The notes below the pieces were generated by a model that was not told the DNA's origin, did not search any database, and was given only the letters and a program-made list of their open reading frames with translations. The translations under genes were made by a program, and so were the position numbers. Below, piece by piece: positions 8,592 through 17,398 of a stretch of 38,347 nt of DNA; within the stretch, counting starts at the first letter, position 1; each line of letters starts with the position of its first letter. Source of the DNA: Prevotellaceae bacterium (GTDB lineage Bacteria > Bacteroidota > Bacteroidia > Bacteroidales > UBA932); NCBI GenBank assembly GCA_031280885.1, contig JAITGD010000018.1:1-38347 (forward strand). The letters are read 5' to 3'.

Positions 8592-9164
8592 ATGAAACTT
8601 CTAATCTTCTTGGCAATGTTTCTCGGCTCGTCCTTCATTGCAGAAGCGCAGGATCAGGTGAGGCAGGACGAGACAAGGTTTACCGGCAATCAATTTTACG
8701 CCGAATTTGGCGGGCCCGGAGCTGTGTTTTCGGCAAATTTCGATTTCCGGTTTTCTCGCGCACAGCAAGGCTTAGGCTTAGGATTGCGCATCGGAATGGG
8801 ATATGGCATATATGTTTATGGCATATACGATAGAATGGAAGGGATGGCGGAGAATCCACTCGTAACAATCTCATATATAACTATTCCAGTAGGAATAAAT
8901 TATGTGTTCGGAAAGACTAAATCGCCTCATGCCTTTGAAATTGGCGCCGGAGCGACTGTCCTAACTCGCCGCGTTCCATTGTTCTGTTATGATAATGAGA
9001 ATGAAGCCGAAAAATTCGGTAATGTTGTCGGCCACACCTCGTTTATGTACCGGCGAAAACCTATTGATGGAGGATTTACTTGGAGAATAGGCTTTACACC
9101 GATGATAGGAACTTCGGGCGATTTCTATCCTTCGGGCGCCATAGGACTTGGATACTCATTCTAA
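8592..9164 (+). CDS. Small outer-membrane beta-barrel protein
   Basis: The 190-residue protein begins with a signal peptide (hydrophobic stretch LLIFLAMFLGSSF, cleavage probably after AEA at residue 19). The mature part is made of alternating beta-strand segments rich in Gly, Tyr and Phe. It ends in GAIGLGYSF, with the terminal phenylalanine typical of outer-membrane barrels. The size suits an 8-strand barrel. The function is not recognisable. It lies only 27 bp upstream of nqrD and may share its transcript, although no functional link is known. Confidence 0.75.
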   Translation: MKLLIFLAMFLGSSFIAEAQDQVRQDETRFTGNQFYAEFGGPGAVFSANFDFRFSRAQQGLGLGLRIGMGYGIYVYGIYDRMEGMAENPLVTISYITIPVGINYVFGKTKSPHAFEIGAGATVLTRRVPLFCYDNENEAEKFGNVVGHTSFMYRRKPIDGGFTWRIGFTPMIGTSGDFYPSGAIGLGYSF

Positions 9165-9191
9165 CTGATTAAAATATAAACAAATAAGATA

Positions 9192-9842
9192 ATGGATAAA
9201 AAAGAATCATTACTTTCGGCAAAAAATTTGAAACTATTCACCGATCCGTTCAACAGCGGCAATCCCGTTACCGTTCTGGTACTTGGGATATGTTCGGCCT
9301 TAGCGGTAACGGTAAAACTCGAACCCGCTTTGGTCATGGGTTTGTCGGTAACCATAGTCGCCGGCTTTGCGAGTTTCATAATCTCGCTGTTACGCAACAC
9401 CATACCCACTCGTATTCGCATCATCGTGCAGTTGGTGGTCATTGCCTCGCTGGTCATTTTGGTCGATCAGGTTTTGAAAGCATACGCCTACGACGTAAGC
9501 AAGCAATTGTCCGTATTCGTAGGTTTGATCATAACTAACTGCATAATAATGGGGCGGATAGAAGCCTTTGCACTCGGCAATAAACCCTGGCCATCGTTGA
9601 TAGACGGCCTCGGCAACGGCGCGGCTTATGCCATGATACTTATCATAGTAGCCTTTTTCCGCGAACTATTCGGTTCGGGAACATTGCTGGGATACAAGAT
9701 AATTCCCGAATCGTTCTACATCAAGAACGGAGGTTTCTACGAAAACAACGGAATGATGGTGCTGCCTCCCATGGCGCTGATACTGTGCGGAATAGTTATC
9801 TGGGTACATCGCTCGATCAACAAAAGTCTGACAGAAAAATAA
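9192..9842 (+). CDS. nqrD: Na+-translocating NADH:quinone reductase subunit D
   Basis: NqrD is an integral membrane subunit of the sodium-pumping NADH:ubiquinone/menaquinone oxidoreductase. The 216 residues form about six transmembrane helices. The family signature is clear in NPVTVLVLGICSALAVT near the start, LIITNCIIMGRIEAFA in the middle (the conserved Cys region), and the GxGNGAAYAMILIIVAFFREL segment. The length is normal. It is followed after 28 bp by nqrE and then nqrF. nqrA, nqrB and nqrC, which normally precede it, are absent. Confidence 0.96.
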   Translation: MDKKESLLSAKNLKLFTDPFNSGNPVTVLVLGICSALAVTVKLEPALVMGLSVTIVAGFASFIISLLRNTIPTRIRIIVQLVVIASLVILVDQVLKAYAYDVSKQLSVFVGLIITNCIIMGRIEAFALGNKPWPSLIDGLGNGAAYAMILIIVAFFRELFGSGTLLGYKIIPESFYIKNGGFYENNGMMVLPPMALILCGIVIWVHRSINKSLTEK

Positions 9843-9870
9843 TAGCAGAACAAGAAACAACTAATATACA

Positions 9871-10488
9871 ATGGAAAACATAATCAGCATCTTTGTCAAG
9901 TCGATTTTTATCGACAACATGATTTTTGCCTATTTTCTGGGGATGTGCTCCTATCTTGCTGTGTCGAAGAAAGTAAGCACAGCGGTTGGACTTGGCGCAG
10001 CGGTGATATTCGTACTCACGATAACCGTTCCCGTAAACTATCTGCTCAACAAATATTTGCTACAACCGGGCGCCTTGTCCTGGCTCGGCGAAAAATATTC
10101 GACAGTCGATTTGAACTTTTTGAGTTTCATTATTTTCATCGCCGTAATTGCGTGGATAGTTCAAGTGGTGGAGATGATAGTCGAAAAATTTGCGCCCGCG
10201 CTGTACAACCAGCTGGGAATCTTTCTTCCACTGATAGCGGTGAACTGCGCCGTGCTTGGCGCCTCGCTCTTCATGCAGGAACGCGAATACAGTTCGCTGG
10301 CCGAAGCAAGCACCTTCGCCATAGGTTCGGGAGTAGGCTGGATGCTTGCCATAGTGAGCATAGCCGCCGTGCGCGAAAAGATGCAATACTCGCACGTACC
10401 GGCAGCGCTTAAAGGTCTGGGAATAACCTTTATAGTTACCGGACTGATGGCGATAGCATTCATGAGTTTTATGGGAATCAAACTATAA
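9871..10488 (+). CDS. nqrE: Na+-translocating NADH:quinone reductase subunit E
   Basis: This is an inner-membrane subunit homologous to NqrD and RnfA, with 205 residues and about six transmembrane helices. The diagnostic opening is [30 protein letters not shown], with the Cys of the MCSYLAVS motif. The second conserved cysteine is in [15 protein letters not shown]. Together with the NqrD cysteines these bind the intramembrane iron centre in the characterised enzyme. The gene sits between nqrD (28 bp) and nqrF (23 bp). Confidence 0.96.
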   Translation: MENIISIFVKSIFIDNMIFAYFLGMCSYLAVSKKVSTAVGLGAAVIFVLTITVPVNYLLNKYLLQPGALSWLGEKYSTVDLNFLSFIIFIAVIAWIVQVVEMIVEKFAPALYNQLGIFLPLIAVNCAVLGASLFMQEREYSSLAEASTFAIGSGVGWMLAIVSIAAVREKMQYSHVPAALKGLGITFIVTGLMAIAFMSFMGIKL

Positions 10489-10511
10489 TATAAACGATTA
10501 ACGAGCTAACA

Positions 10512-11759
10512 ATGAACTTTTTAATTATCCTTTCAGCCATAACAGTATTTTTATTAGTTATTCTCGTACTTGTAGCCTTGCTACTGTATGCCAAAGCCAA
10601 ACTCTCGCCCGGAGGCATAGTTACGCTGAATATCAACGGCGGCGAACACGTGATGGAAGTCGAACCCGGTTCGTCGATACTCGCGACGCTGAGTAACAAC
10701 AAAATATTCCTCCCGTCGGCCTGCGGAGGCGGTGGAACCTGCGGCATGTGCAAATGTCGAGTAATAGAAGGCGGAGGAACGATACTGCCCACAGAAACAG
10801 GATTTTTCAGCCGTAAACAACGACAAAATAATTGGCGACTTGGATGTCAAGTCAAAGTGAAAGAAAATATCAGTATTCACGTTCCCGAAGAAGTGCTGGG
10901 AATCAAGAAGTGGGAATGTGAAGTGGTGTCGAATCGCAACGTGGCGACTTTCATCAAGGAATTTGTAGTGAGGCTTCCGGCAGGCGAAAACCTGAATTTC
11001 AAATCGGGAGGATACATACAAATCGACATTCCGCCCTGCGAAGTAGATTTTTCTAAGGATATTCACGTCGAAGAAGAATATCGCGAAGACTGGGACAAGA
11101 TGAAAATCTGGAATTTGAAAATGAAAAATCCCGAATCCACCTTTCGCGCCTATTCGATGGCCAATCATCCGGCCGAAGGAAACATCATAATGCTGAACAT
11201 CCGCATCGCCACTCCGCCCTGGGACAGAGCCGCCGGCGCCTTTGCCAACGTAAACCCCGGCGTATGTTCTTCGTACGTATTTTCGCGTAAACCGGGCGAT
11301 AAAGTAACAATATCAGGACCTTACGGCGAATTTTTCCTGCGCGATACCAAGAGCGAAATGATGTTCATCGGCGGCGGAGCGGGCATGGCTCCAATGCGGT
11401 CGCATATTTTCCATCTGTTTCACACGCTGAAAACCGGACGCAAAGCAACGTTCTGGTACGGAGCGCGATCGAAACGGGAAATTTTCTACGAAGACGATTT
11501 TCACGCAATCGAAAAAGCCTTTCCGAATTTCAAGTTCACCATCGCCCTGTCGGACCCGAAAGGCGAAGATAACTGGACGGGCAAAACAGGTTTTATTCAC
11601 CAAGTTATCTACGACAGCTATCTCAAGGAACACGAATCGCCCGAAGACATTGAATACTACATGTGCGGCCCGCCGATGATGAACTCCGCAGTAGAAAAAA
11701 TGCTTGATAATCTTGGCGTTCCGGCGGAAATGATTATGTACGACGATTTCGGAGGATAA
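10512..11759 (+). CDS. nqrF: Na+-translocating NADH:quinone reductase subunit F
   Basis: NqrF takes electrons from NADH to FAD and a 2Fe-2S cluster. One N-terminal membrane helix (about residues 2-27) is followed by a ferredoxin domain with cluster cysteines Cys71, Cys77, Cys80 and Cys112. The FAD/NADH reductase domain follows, with FAD motif RAYSMANHP at about 214-222 and the NADH-binding stretch [16 protein letters not shown]. The C-terminus is the family-typical DDFGG. The 415-residue length is close to other NqrF proteins. It is the last nqr gene here, 37 bp before a CPBP protease. Confidence 0.97.
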   Translation: MNFLIILSAITVFLLVILVLVALLLYAKAKLSPGGIVTLNINGGEHVMEVEPGSSILATLSNNKIFLPSACGGGGTCGMCKCRVIEGGGTILPTETGFFSRKQRQNNWRLGCQVKVKENISIHVPEEVLGIKKWECEVVSNRNVATFIKEFVVRLPAGENLNFKSGGYIQIDIPPCEVDFSKDIHVEEEYREDWDKMKIWNLKMKNPESTFRAYSMANHPAEGNIIMLNIRIATPPWDRAAGAFANVNPGVCSSYVFSRKPGDKVTISGPYGEFFLRDTKSEMMFIGGGAGMAPMRSHIFHLFHTLKTGRKATFWYGARSKREIFYEDDFHAIEKAFPNFKFTIALSDPKGEDNWTGKTGFIHQVIYDSYLKEHESPEDIEYYMCGPPMMNSAVEKMLDNLGVPAEMIMYDDFGG

Positions 11760-11796
11760 TCCGAAAATCGCGCACGCAGCATCCAAAGATAAAAAG

Positions 11797-12672
11797 ATGG
11801 AGTTTCGAGAAAACGATTCGTCCGAGGCAAATTACATCGAAGCGAAACAGGCCGAAAAAATATATCCCACACTGGGACAAAGCTGGGGTCTGTTCGGAAT
11901 TCTTATCGGCACAATGCTGATAACCGGCTTGGTAGCAGCCTTTATCACGGATGTATTCAAAAGAGCGAAATTTGCCAACGAATTGACAAACAGCTTGAGC
12001 GACTATCTTTCACTTGTAGCGTACGTTTTGTCTTTCGCTCTGACTTTCATTTTAGTACGATACTACGTCAAAGGTTGCTATATACGGACGGTCAGCATTT
12101 CGACGCGCAGCGCTCCGGCTTGGATATTTCTTCTGCTTGTGCTTGCAACTCCGGCCATGTCCGTTCTGGTCGAATCGATAGTTGTGCTGATTCCCATGCC
12201 CGAAAGTTTAGAGGCGATGTTCAAAAACATGGTAAAGCCGACGTTTGCTTCGTTTCTGACGGCGGTTGTAGCCGCTCCCGTGCTGGAAGAGATTTTTTGT
12301 CGAGGAATAATTCTCGAAGGGCTTTTGCGTAACGGGTATCGCAGTCGGGACGCCGTACTTTGGTCGGCTTTCATTTTCGCCGTCATGCACATGAATCCCT
12401 GGCAGGGAGTGGCGGCTATGACTATCGGCTGTTTTGCCGGATGGATTTACGTGAAGACGCGCTCGCTGTGGCCGTGTATCTTTATCCATTTTCTGAATAA
12501 CTGCCTGGCTTTTATTGGATTGATTATTACGCGCGACGGTTCCGACGACGAAATATCCGATTTGACGGGCGAGGCTTATCCCTTCGTTTTGGCGGTTTCG
12601 GCGCTTGTGTTCGCCGCCTGCATTTACGTATTCCGTACAAAGTTCGCCGCAGGCGAGGAACGAGCGAATTAA
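11797..12672 (+). CDS. CPBP family intramembrane glutamic endopeptidase
   Basis: This multipass membrane protein of 291 residues has about eight hydrophobic segments. It carries the CPBP/Abi (CAAX protease-like) motifs: EEIFCR (motif 1, EExxxR), FAVMHMNPWQG (motif 2, with His) and FIHFLNN (motif 3). In characterised relatives these residues form the active site. The substrate is unknown and such genes have varied roles. It is 37 bp after nqrF and probably in the same transcript. Its last 4 bp overlap the convergent glycosyltransferase gene. Confidence 0.9.
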   Translation: MEFRENDSSEANYIEAKQAEKIYPTLGQSWGLFGILIGTMLITGLVAAFITDVFKRAKFANELTNSLSDYLSLVAYVLSFALTFILVRYYVKGCYIRTVSISTRSAPAWIFLLLVLATPAMSVLVESIVVLIPMPESLEAMFKNMVKPTFASFLTAVVAAPVLEEIFCRGIILEGLLRNGYRSRDAVLWSAFIFAVMHMNPWQGVAAMTIGCFAGWIYVKTRSLWPCIFIHFLNNCLAFIGLIITRDGSDDEISDLTGEAYPFVLAVSALVFAACIYVFRTKFAAGEERAN

Positions 12673-13397
12673 AGAGATTGTTTTTTTCGTATTTTCCTGA
12701 AACGCAGTCTAAAGACTCCCCACATCGCTTCGCCGAAAATGCCGGAACTCATTTTCGACGAGCCACGTTTGCGGTCGATGAAAATTATCGGCACTTCATC
12801 CACTTTGAATCCCAAACGCCAAGAGGTGTATTTCATTTCTATCTGAAAACCATAGCCTTTCATCTTTATACGGTCGAAATCGATGGCGCTCAGCGCTTCG
12901 CGTCTGTAACAGACGAAGCCCGCCGTGGTATCCATGATTTTCATTCGAGTAACGAATCGCACGTAAGCCGAAGCGTAGTATGACATTATCACTCTGCCAA
13001 TCGGCCAGTTAATCACGTTTACTCCGCTTTTATATCGCGAACCTATCGCCACGTCGGCTCCCTTGATGCAGGCTTGATAGAGTTGATCCAAATCGTCGGG
13101 ATTGTGCGAAAAATCGGCGTCCATCTCGAAGATGTAATCGTATCCCTCATCTATTGCGTATTTGAAACCAGCGAGATAGGCGGTTCCAAGTCCAAGTTTG
13201 CCTTTGCGTTCGAGGAGGTGCAAGCCGGAAAATTCTCGGCTCAAAGTCCGCACAATTTCTCCTGTTCCGTCGGGCGAGGAATCATCAACTATCAAAATAT
13301 CAAAGTTCTGATTCAGCGAAAATACCTTGCGTATTATGGCTTCGGCATTTTCTTTCTCGTTGTAGGTCGGAATAATTACTAATTTCTTATTTCTCAT
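12669..13397 (-). CDS. Polyprenol-phosphate mannosyltransferase-like GT2 glycosyltransferase
   Basis: The 242-residue GT2 protein resembles dolichol-phosphate mannose synthases. It would transfer a sugar from a nucleotide sugar to a polyprenyl phosphate on the cytoplasmic membrane face. The nucleotide-binding start is IIPTYNEKENAEAII, followed by DDSSPDGTG, the metal-binding EMDADFSHNP, and IGSRYKSG. There is no C-terminal membrane domain, as in the soluble or peripheral DPM1 class. It lies 32 bp behind plsC, suggesting a two-gene envelope operon, and it converges with and overlaps the CPBP gene by 4 bp. Confidence 0.92.
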   Translation of the reverse strand: MRNKKLVIIPTYNEKENAEAIIRKVFSLNQNFDILIVDDSSPDGTGEIVRTLSREFSGLHLLERKGKLGLGTAYLAGFKYAIDEGYDYIFEMDADFSHNPDDLDQLYQACIKGADVAIGSRYKSGVNVINWPIGRVIMSYYASAYVRFVTRMKIMDTTAGFVCYRREALSAIDFDRIKMKGYGFQIEMKYTSWRLGFKVDEVPIIFIDRKRGSSKMSSGIFGEAMWGVFRLRFRKIRKKQSL

Positions 13398-13429
13398 GTT
13401 CTCAAATTTATACTGAGCATGTAGCTCGT

Positions 13430-14197
13430 TTATTCAGTTGAGGCAGCATATTTTTCGGGCGCCATTTTTTTGTGTTCGGCCAGCATCAGCTCGTGCAGCA
13501 TTTTCGACAATTCGCGAGTTTTCATCGATGCTACAGTATCGGCTTCTATCACCGGCAATACCCGTATTTGCGCTGTGGCACAGCCTCCTATATTGAAATT
13601 GCGTGGCGGAAACATCCGTGCAGTTCCTTCAACCACTACGGGGATAATCGGCATCTTGCAGAGCTTGGCCATCATAAAGGCTCCCTCCTTGAAATCGTGG
13701 ATCTTGCCGTCGTCCGAGCGTGTGCCTTCGGGAAAGATACTGACACTGCATCCCTTGTCGAACCAAGCCGAAGCCTGTTTGAGCATATCTCTGGCGCTTT
13801 GTCCGTCGCCTCGCTTTATCGATATGTCTCCGTGCATTTTAAGCATCCATCCAACGAAAGGAAGCCGGAAAATTTCTTCTCTGGATACCCATTTGAAAAC
13901 CAGCGGTATCTTGTATGTCAGACAAATATCGAACATCGACTGATGATTGCATACGATTACGTATGTTTTGTTTCGGTCGATTTTGGCCTTACATTCGTAT
14001 TTTATCCTCCAAAACGGATTGAACCAAAAGAAGTGCAAAGCCCAAAATGTAGAATAAATATGCTCTGCTTTGCGCTTCGGATCGAAAGGATAAGCTACAA
14101 TAAATATCAGAAAAGCAAAGATTATCAGTATGCAAGCATCTATAAAGGCCCAGATCCACCATACTGCGCTGTAGAATATTTTCAGACTTTTTCTCAT
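13430..14197 (-). CDS. plsC: 1-acyl-sn-glycerol-3-phosphate acyltransferase
   Basis: This membrane acyltransferase converts lysophosphatidic acid to phosphatidic acid. After an N-terminal hydrophobic helix (about residues 10-35), the PlsC domain has the catalytic NHQSMFD (NHx4D) box and the FPEGTRS substrate-binding box. A later PIIPVVVEGT segment completes the family pattern. At 255 residues the length is normal. A minus-strand TACATTTG motif at 14247-14254 gives a plausible promoter. The GT2 gene follows. Confidence 0.93.
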   Translation of the reverse strand: MRKSLKIFYSAVWWIWAFIDACILIIFAFLIFIVAYPFDPKRKAEHIYSTFWALHFFWFNPFWRIKYECKAKIDRNKTYVIVCNHQSMFDICLTYKIPLVFKWVSREEIFRLPFVGWMLKMHGDISIKRGDGQSARDMLKQASAWFDKGCSVSIFPEGTRSDDGKIHDFKEGAFMMAKLCKMPIIPVVVEGTARMFPPRNFNIGGCATAQIRVLPVIEADTVASMKTRELSKMLHELMLAEHKKMAPEKYAASTE

Positions 14198-14246
14198 TAT
14201 AATTTGATTTCTTTACCCATAAACCATATCTATAAAAATCAGGGGA

Positions 14247-14254
14247 CAAATGTA
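14247..14254 (-). promoter_or_regulatory. plsC -7 element TACATTTG
   Basis: Perfect TAnnTTTG match on the minus strand, about 50 nt upstream of the plsC start. Confidence 0.55.
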
Positions 14255-14266
14255 CGGAAATTTGCG

Positions 14267-14400
14267 GAATTATGAATTATGAATTATGAATTAGCTACGC
14301 AGTCTGGATTGATGAAATAGGGTTCGGCCTTGGACAATCAAGAGCAAGACAATTAAAATAGCCGCCGCAGGCAATTCATAATTCATAATTTATAATTCAT
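14267..14400. repeat. TATGAAT heptamer arrays forming an inverted repeat
   Basis: Three and a half TATGAAT copies at 14267-14294 face an imperfect run of ATTCATA at 14372-14400. Together they give arms of about 28 bp around a 77-bp loop. The loop begins with the GCTACGCAGTCTGG module. Confidence 0.8.
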
Positions 14401-14424
14401 AAAACCCCGGCTCCCTTTTAGAAA

Positions 14425-15168
14425 CTATTCTCCGAGCAGGGAAGATACTTTTCCGAATTGGAAATCATATTCGGTAAGTCGCGATTCGCGGTTTCGCATA
14501 TTCCACATCAATTGCGTGAGATGTCCGACGGTGATACTACCTATGGCGCTGTTCAGGAATCCGAAGCAGAAACGTCGGCACATACACATTTCGTCGTTTT
14601 GGTAGGCTTGCATGATTCGATTTCGGAGAATTTCGCGGTTTGCGCCGGCGTATGTCGCTATAAAACCCTTCCAGCCTTGTCCGTAGGCAATCATCACGGG
14701 GATATCTTTTGCGTCGGCATAATCAAGAATACTGACAGTGCTTTCCACGCCGCGACAGGTATCGACTACGGCCTGACATCCTTCAAAAAGTTTATCGACA
14801 TTTTCGGGCGAAGGGAGGGTGCAATATATCTCGAATTTTTCGCTCACATCGGTATGAATCGACGCTAAGCGGTCGTGCATTGCGATGCAGCGATGTTTGC
14901 CGATGTCGCGCCAGCCGAGATAAGTCATCGAAGGAAGGGAATCTTCATTAACAAGCGAGTTACTGATCATCACCAGATTTCCGAAACCTGTGTTATGCAG
15001 CAGCCGCGCTGTGGTAACTCCCACGCCGCAAAGCCCCACTATGGCTACTTTTGTTTGACGTATAAGCTCTTGTTTTTCGAGGCCTGCGGCGTGGCCTTTG
15101 ATTTGACGGTCGTACAATCTCTGCTCTTTCGACGACAGCACAGAGGAGTTTTGTTTTTTCTTTTTCAT
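14425..15168 (-). CDS. Divergent ThiF/MoeB/HesA-family E1-like protein
   Basis: The 247-residue protein has one Rossmann-like E1 domain. The ATP-loop region reads VAIVGLCGVGVTTARLL (residues 42-58), keeping G-x-x-G-x-G but with Cys where most relatives have a small residue. The usual D-x-D/SNLNRQ region is replaced by ISNSLVNEDSLPSMTYL, so the adenylation arginine/asparagine signature is missing. The C-terminal CxCxxxC cluster (MCMCRRFC) does not match the usual paired CxxC zinc site. It probably belongs near the TcdA/ThiF group but may have lost catalysis. It follows recJ by 25 bp and is likely co-transcribed. Confidence 0.75.
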   Translation of the reverse strand: MKKKKQNSSVLSSKEQRLYDRQIKGHAAGLEKQELIRQTKVAIVGLCGVGVTTARLLHNTGFGNLVMISNSLVNEDSLPSMTYLGWRDIGKHRCIAMHDRLASIHTDVSEKFEIYCTLPSPENVDKLFEGCQAVVDTCRGVESTVSILDYADAKDIPVMIAYGQGWKGFIATYAGANREILRNRIMQAYQNDEMCMCRRFCFGFLNSAIGSITVGHLTQLMWNMRNRESRLTEYDFQFGKVSSLLGE

Positions 15169-15193
15169 TGATGCATATATCTTTGAGTTATAT

Positions 15194-16927
15194 TTACGGT
15201 ATAATCTCTTTTTCTTTGACGTCCAATATTTTCAGTTGCATATTTGCGATACCTCTGTAATAGTTTTCTGCGATGAGATAGCAGATGTCCACCGGATTTC
15301 CTCCTGCGAGATGGTCGAATCGATGTGCCTGATTGAAAGCTATTGCGGGGATATGTCTCGACGGTTCGTCTTCCTGAACAAGTTCGAGGCGCAGATGTCC
15401 GCCATCTTGCCCGACCACCCGTCCGTTTCCATTGTCGTACACGTTTTCTGTAACGAAAACCGGCGATGGATTTCCCGGGCCAAAGGGTTGAAACTGTTTG
15501 AGTATTCTGAAAAACTTTGGAGTAATCTGTTTGAAATCGATATACGAATCGGCGTTGATTCGCGGCACAGTCATTTCGTCGCTCAATCGTTGTTCGGCCA
15601 CTTCGATAAAGCGCTGTTTAAAAGCCTCCAGCTTCTCCTCTTTCATAGTAAGTCCGGCGGCGTAAGTATGTCCGCCGAAACTTTCGAGCAAGTCCGAGCA
15701 AGCCTCTATCGCCTGATAAAGGTCGAAACCCGGTATGCTTCGAGCCGAGCCGGTTATAATTCCGTTTGAGCTGGTTAGCACTATCGTAGGTCGATAATAG
15801 GCCTCGATAAGACGCGAGGCTACGATTCCGATAACTCCCTTGTGCCACTGTGGATTATACAGCACCGTTGCTTTCGAGCTTCGTCCGATTATGCTTTTGT
15901 CTATCATTCCGAGAGCTTCGTGAGTTATTTGTCTATCAATAGATTTCCTTTCGTCGTTATACATATTGACGGCTTTTCCGAAGGCATTAGCAGCTTCGTC
16001 CGACTGCGAGGTCAGCAGTTCGACAGCAGCCCGTCCCGATTCCATTCTTCCGGCAGCGTTGATTCTCGGACCTATCTTAAAAACAATGTCATCTATACTG
16101 ATTTGCTGTTTTTCAAGTCCCGATATTTTGATAATCGAGCGCAATCCTTTATGCGGATTATCGTTCAGTCGTTTCAATCCGTAGAAAGCAAGTATTCTGT
16201 TTTCGCCCGTAACGGGAACTATATCCGAAGCAATGCTAACGGCAACCAAATCGAGGTAAGTAAAGAGTTCAAGTATATTGATTTTGTTTTCGATACACAG
16301 AGCCTGCAGCAGCTTGAATCCCACTCCGCATCCCGACAATTCTCGATAAGGATAATTACAATCGCTACGTTTGGGGTCGAGCACTGCCACCGCCGGAGGA
16401 ATCTCATCGCCGGGCATGTGATGGTCGCAAATTATAACGTCAATTCCAAACTCGTTGGCATAGCTTATTTTATCATTAGCCTTGATTCCGCAGTCAAGCA
16501 CTATAATCAGCGAAATATCGTTTTCGCGCGCATGGTCGATACTGCGATACGAAATTCCGTAGCCCTCGCTATATCGGTCGGGGATGTAGTACGACAATCG
16601 ATTATGAAATTTCCGCAGAAAGAGAAAAACCAGCGAGACTGCCGTTGTACCATCCACATCGTAATCTCCGTAAATCATAATATTTTCGTTCCTACGGAAG
16701 GCTTCGTTAATCCGCGCCACAGCCTTTCTCATATCCTTCATAAGGAAGGGATCGTGCAGATTTTCGAGTTTCGGACGGAAGAACGAGTGAGCCTCATCAA
16801 AGGTATAAATGCCTCGCTGCACGAGAAGATTCGCCAATATACTATCTATCGACAACTCGTCGGCAAGCATTTTTACTTTAGATTGTTCCCCTTTTGGTTT
16901 GATTATCCAGCTTTTCTCTGTTGACAT
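15194..16927 (-). CDS. recJ: Single-stranded-DNA-specific exonuclease RecJ
   Basis: RecJ degrades single-stranded DNA 5' to 3' in recombination and mismatch repair. The DHH-domain motifs are intact: IYGDYDVDGTTA (motif I), VLDCGI, CDHHMPG (motif III, DHH) and PRINAAGRM at the DHHA1 boundary. The DHHA1 domain contains GGHTYAAGLTM. I start the gene at the ATG at 16927 (MSTEKSW, 577 residues, normal length). An upstream in-frame ATG at 17014 lies beyond the TACTTTTG promoter at 16959-16966. The ThiF-like gene follows after 25 bp. Confidence 0.95.
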   Translation of the reverse strand: MSTEKSWIIKPKGEQSKVKMLADELSIDSILANLLVQRGIYTFDEAHSFFRPKLENLHDPFLMKDMRKAVARINEAFRRNENIMIYGDYDVDGTTAVSLVFLFLRKFHNRLSYYIPDRYSEGYGISYRSIDHARENDISLIIVLDCGIKANDKISYANEFGIDVIICDHHMPGDEIPPAVAVLDPKRSDCNYPYRELSGCGVGFKLLQALCIENKINILELFTYLDLVAVSIASDIVPVTGENRILAFYGLKRLNDNPHKGLRSIIKISGLEKQQISIDDIVFKIGPRINAAGRMESGRAAVELLTSQSDEAANAFGKAVNMYNDERKSIDRQITHEALGMIDKSIIGRSSKATVLYNPQWHKGVIGIVASRLIEAYYRPTIVLTSSNGIITGSARSIPGFDLYQAIEACSDLLESFGGHTYAAGLTMKEEKLEAFKQRFIEVAEQRLSDEMTVPRINADSYIDFKQITPKFFRILKQFQPFGPGNPSPVFVTENVYDNGNGRVVGQDGGHLRLELVQEDEPSRHIPAIAFNQAHRFDHLAGGNPVDICYLIAENYYRGIANMQLKILDVKEKEIIP

Positions 16928-16958
16928 AAGTACTACGCAGGCTTGTTTATTACGGACA

Positions 16959-16966
16959 CAAAAGTA
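16959..16966 (-). promoter_or_regulatory. recJ -7 element TACTTTTG
   Basis: Perfect motif on the minus strand ending 32 nt upstream of the ATG at 16927. It fixes the recJ start because the longer frame would begin upstream of the promoter. Confidence 0.6.
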
Positions 16967-17117
16967 GTGTAATTTTTTTAATGATTCAGAGAGATTCAAG
17001 ATTGCAAGAACCAAGAGCCAAGACGCTACGCAGGCTGGTTTACCCTCGCATGGGCGCGATTAATCGTATCTCTACATGATGACAAATGCCGTACCGTTAG
17101 GGACGGAATGTTGGAAA

Positions 17118-17160
17118 GCAGAAAGCAGAAAGCGTGTTCTATCTGCCTTCTGCTTTCTGC
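17118..17160. repeat. Hairpin with 16-bp arms
   Basis: GCAGAAAGCAGAAAGC (17118-17133) pairs with GCCTTCTGCTTTCTGC (17145-17160) with one mismatch and an 11-nt loop. No T-tract follows, so it looks like a dispersed repeat rather than a terminator. Confidence 0.7.
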
Positions 17161-17368
17161 CTGACTGCGTAGCCAATTAATCATTAAACATTAAATTATT
17201 TGGACGTCCATACCGATAAGGTGCGAGTGATCATACCGACCGAGTGGGAGTAATCATACTCCTTTGTCGTCTGAATCAGGATGAACAGGATTAAAGGATG
17301 AACAGGATTTTGTCGCAATCAACACGCCGCAAACGATCACAAAAATCAGCAAAATCACTCTAAAATCA

Positions 17369-17398
17369 CAGTTCAGACAATATCAGTTCAGACAATAT
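17369..17398. repeat. 15-bp tandem duplication at a gene end
   Basis: CAGTTCAGACAATAT occurs twice in tandem, ending at the stop codon of the YgjP-like gene. Confidence 0.8.

Larger units (their letters stand above)
16928..17397. other. Repeat-filled intergenic region upstream of recJ
   Basis: Gap of 470 bp with no gene. It contains the recJ promoter and two CTACGCAG modules (16933 and 17026). The second of these is preceded by a CAAGAACCAAGAGCCAAGAC stretch. Further along are a decayed GTCTCTAC palindrome (about 17055-17075), a 16-bp-arm hairpin (17118-17160) and another CTGCGTAG module (17164). It ends with an AGGATGAACAGGATT-type duplicated segment (about 17272-17309) and a 15-bp tandem duplication (17369-17398). 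Confidence 0.6.

Noticed and set aside
15842-16924. 360-codon frame antisense to recJ
   Set aside because: Same reasoning: recJ motifs on the other strand are unmistakable and this frame has no recognisable domain.
16928-17014. 29-residue N-terminal extension of RecJ
   Set aside because: It would begin upstream of the TACTTTTG promoter motif at 16959-16966 and is not part of the family.
17118-17160. Transcription terminator
   Set aside because: The hairpin is strong but neither side has a T-run, and no gene ends next to it.
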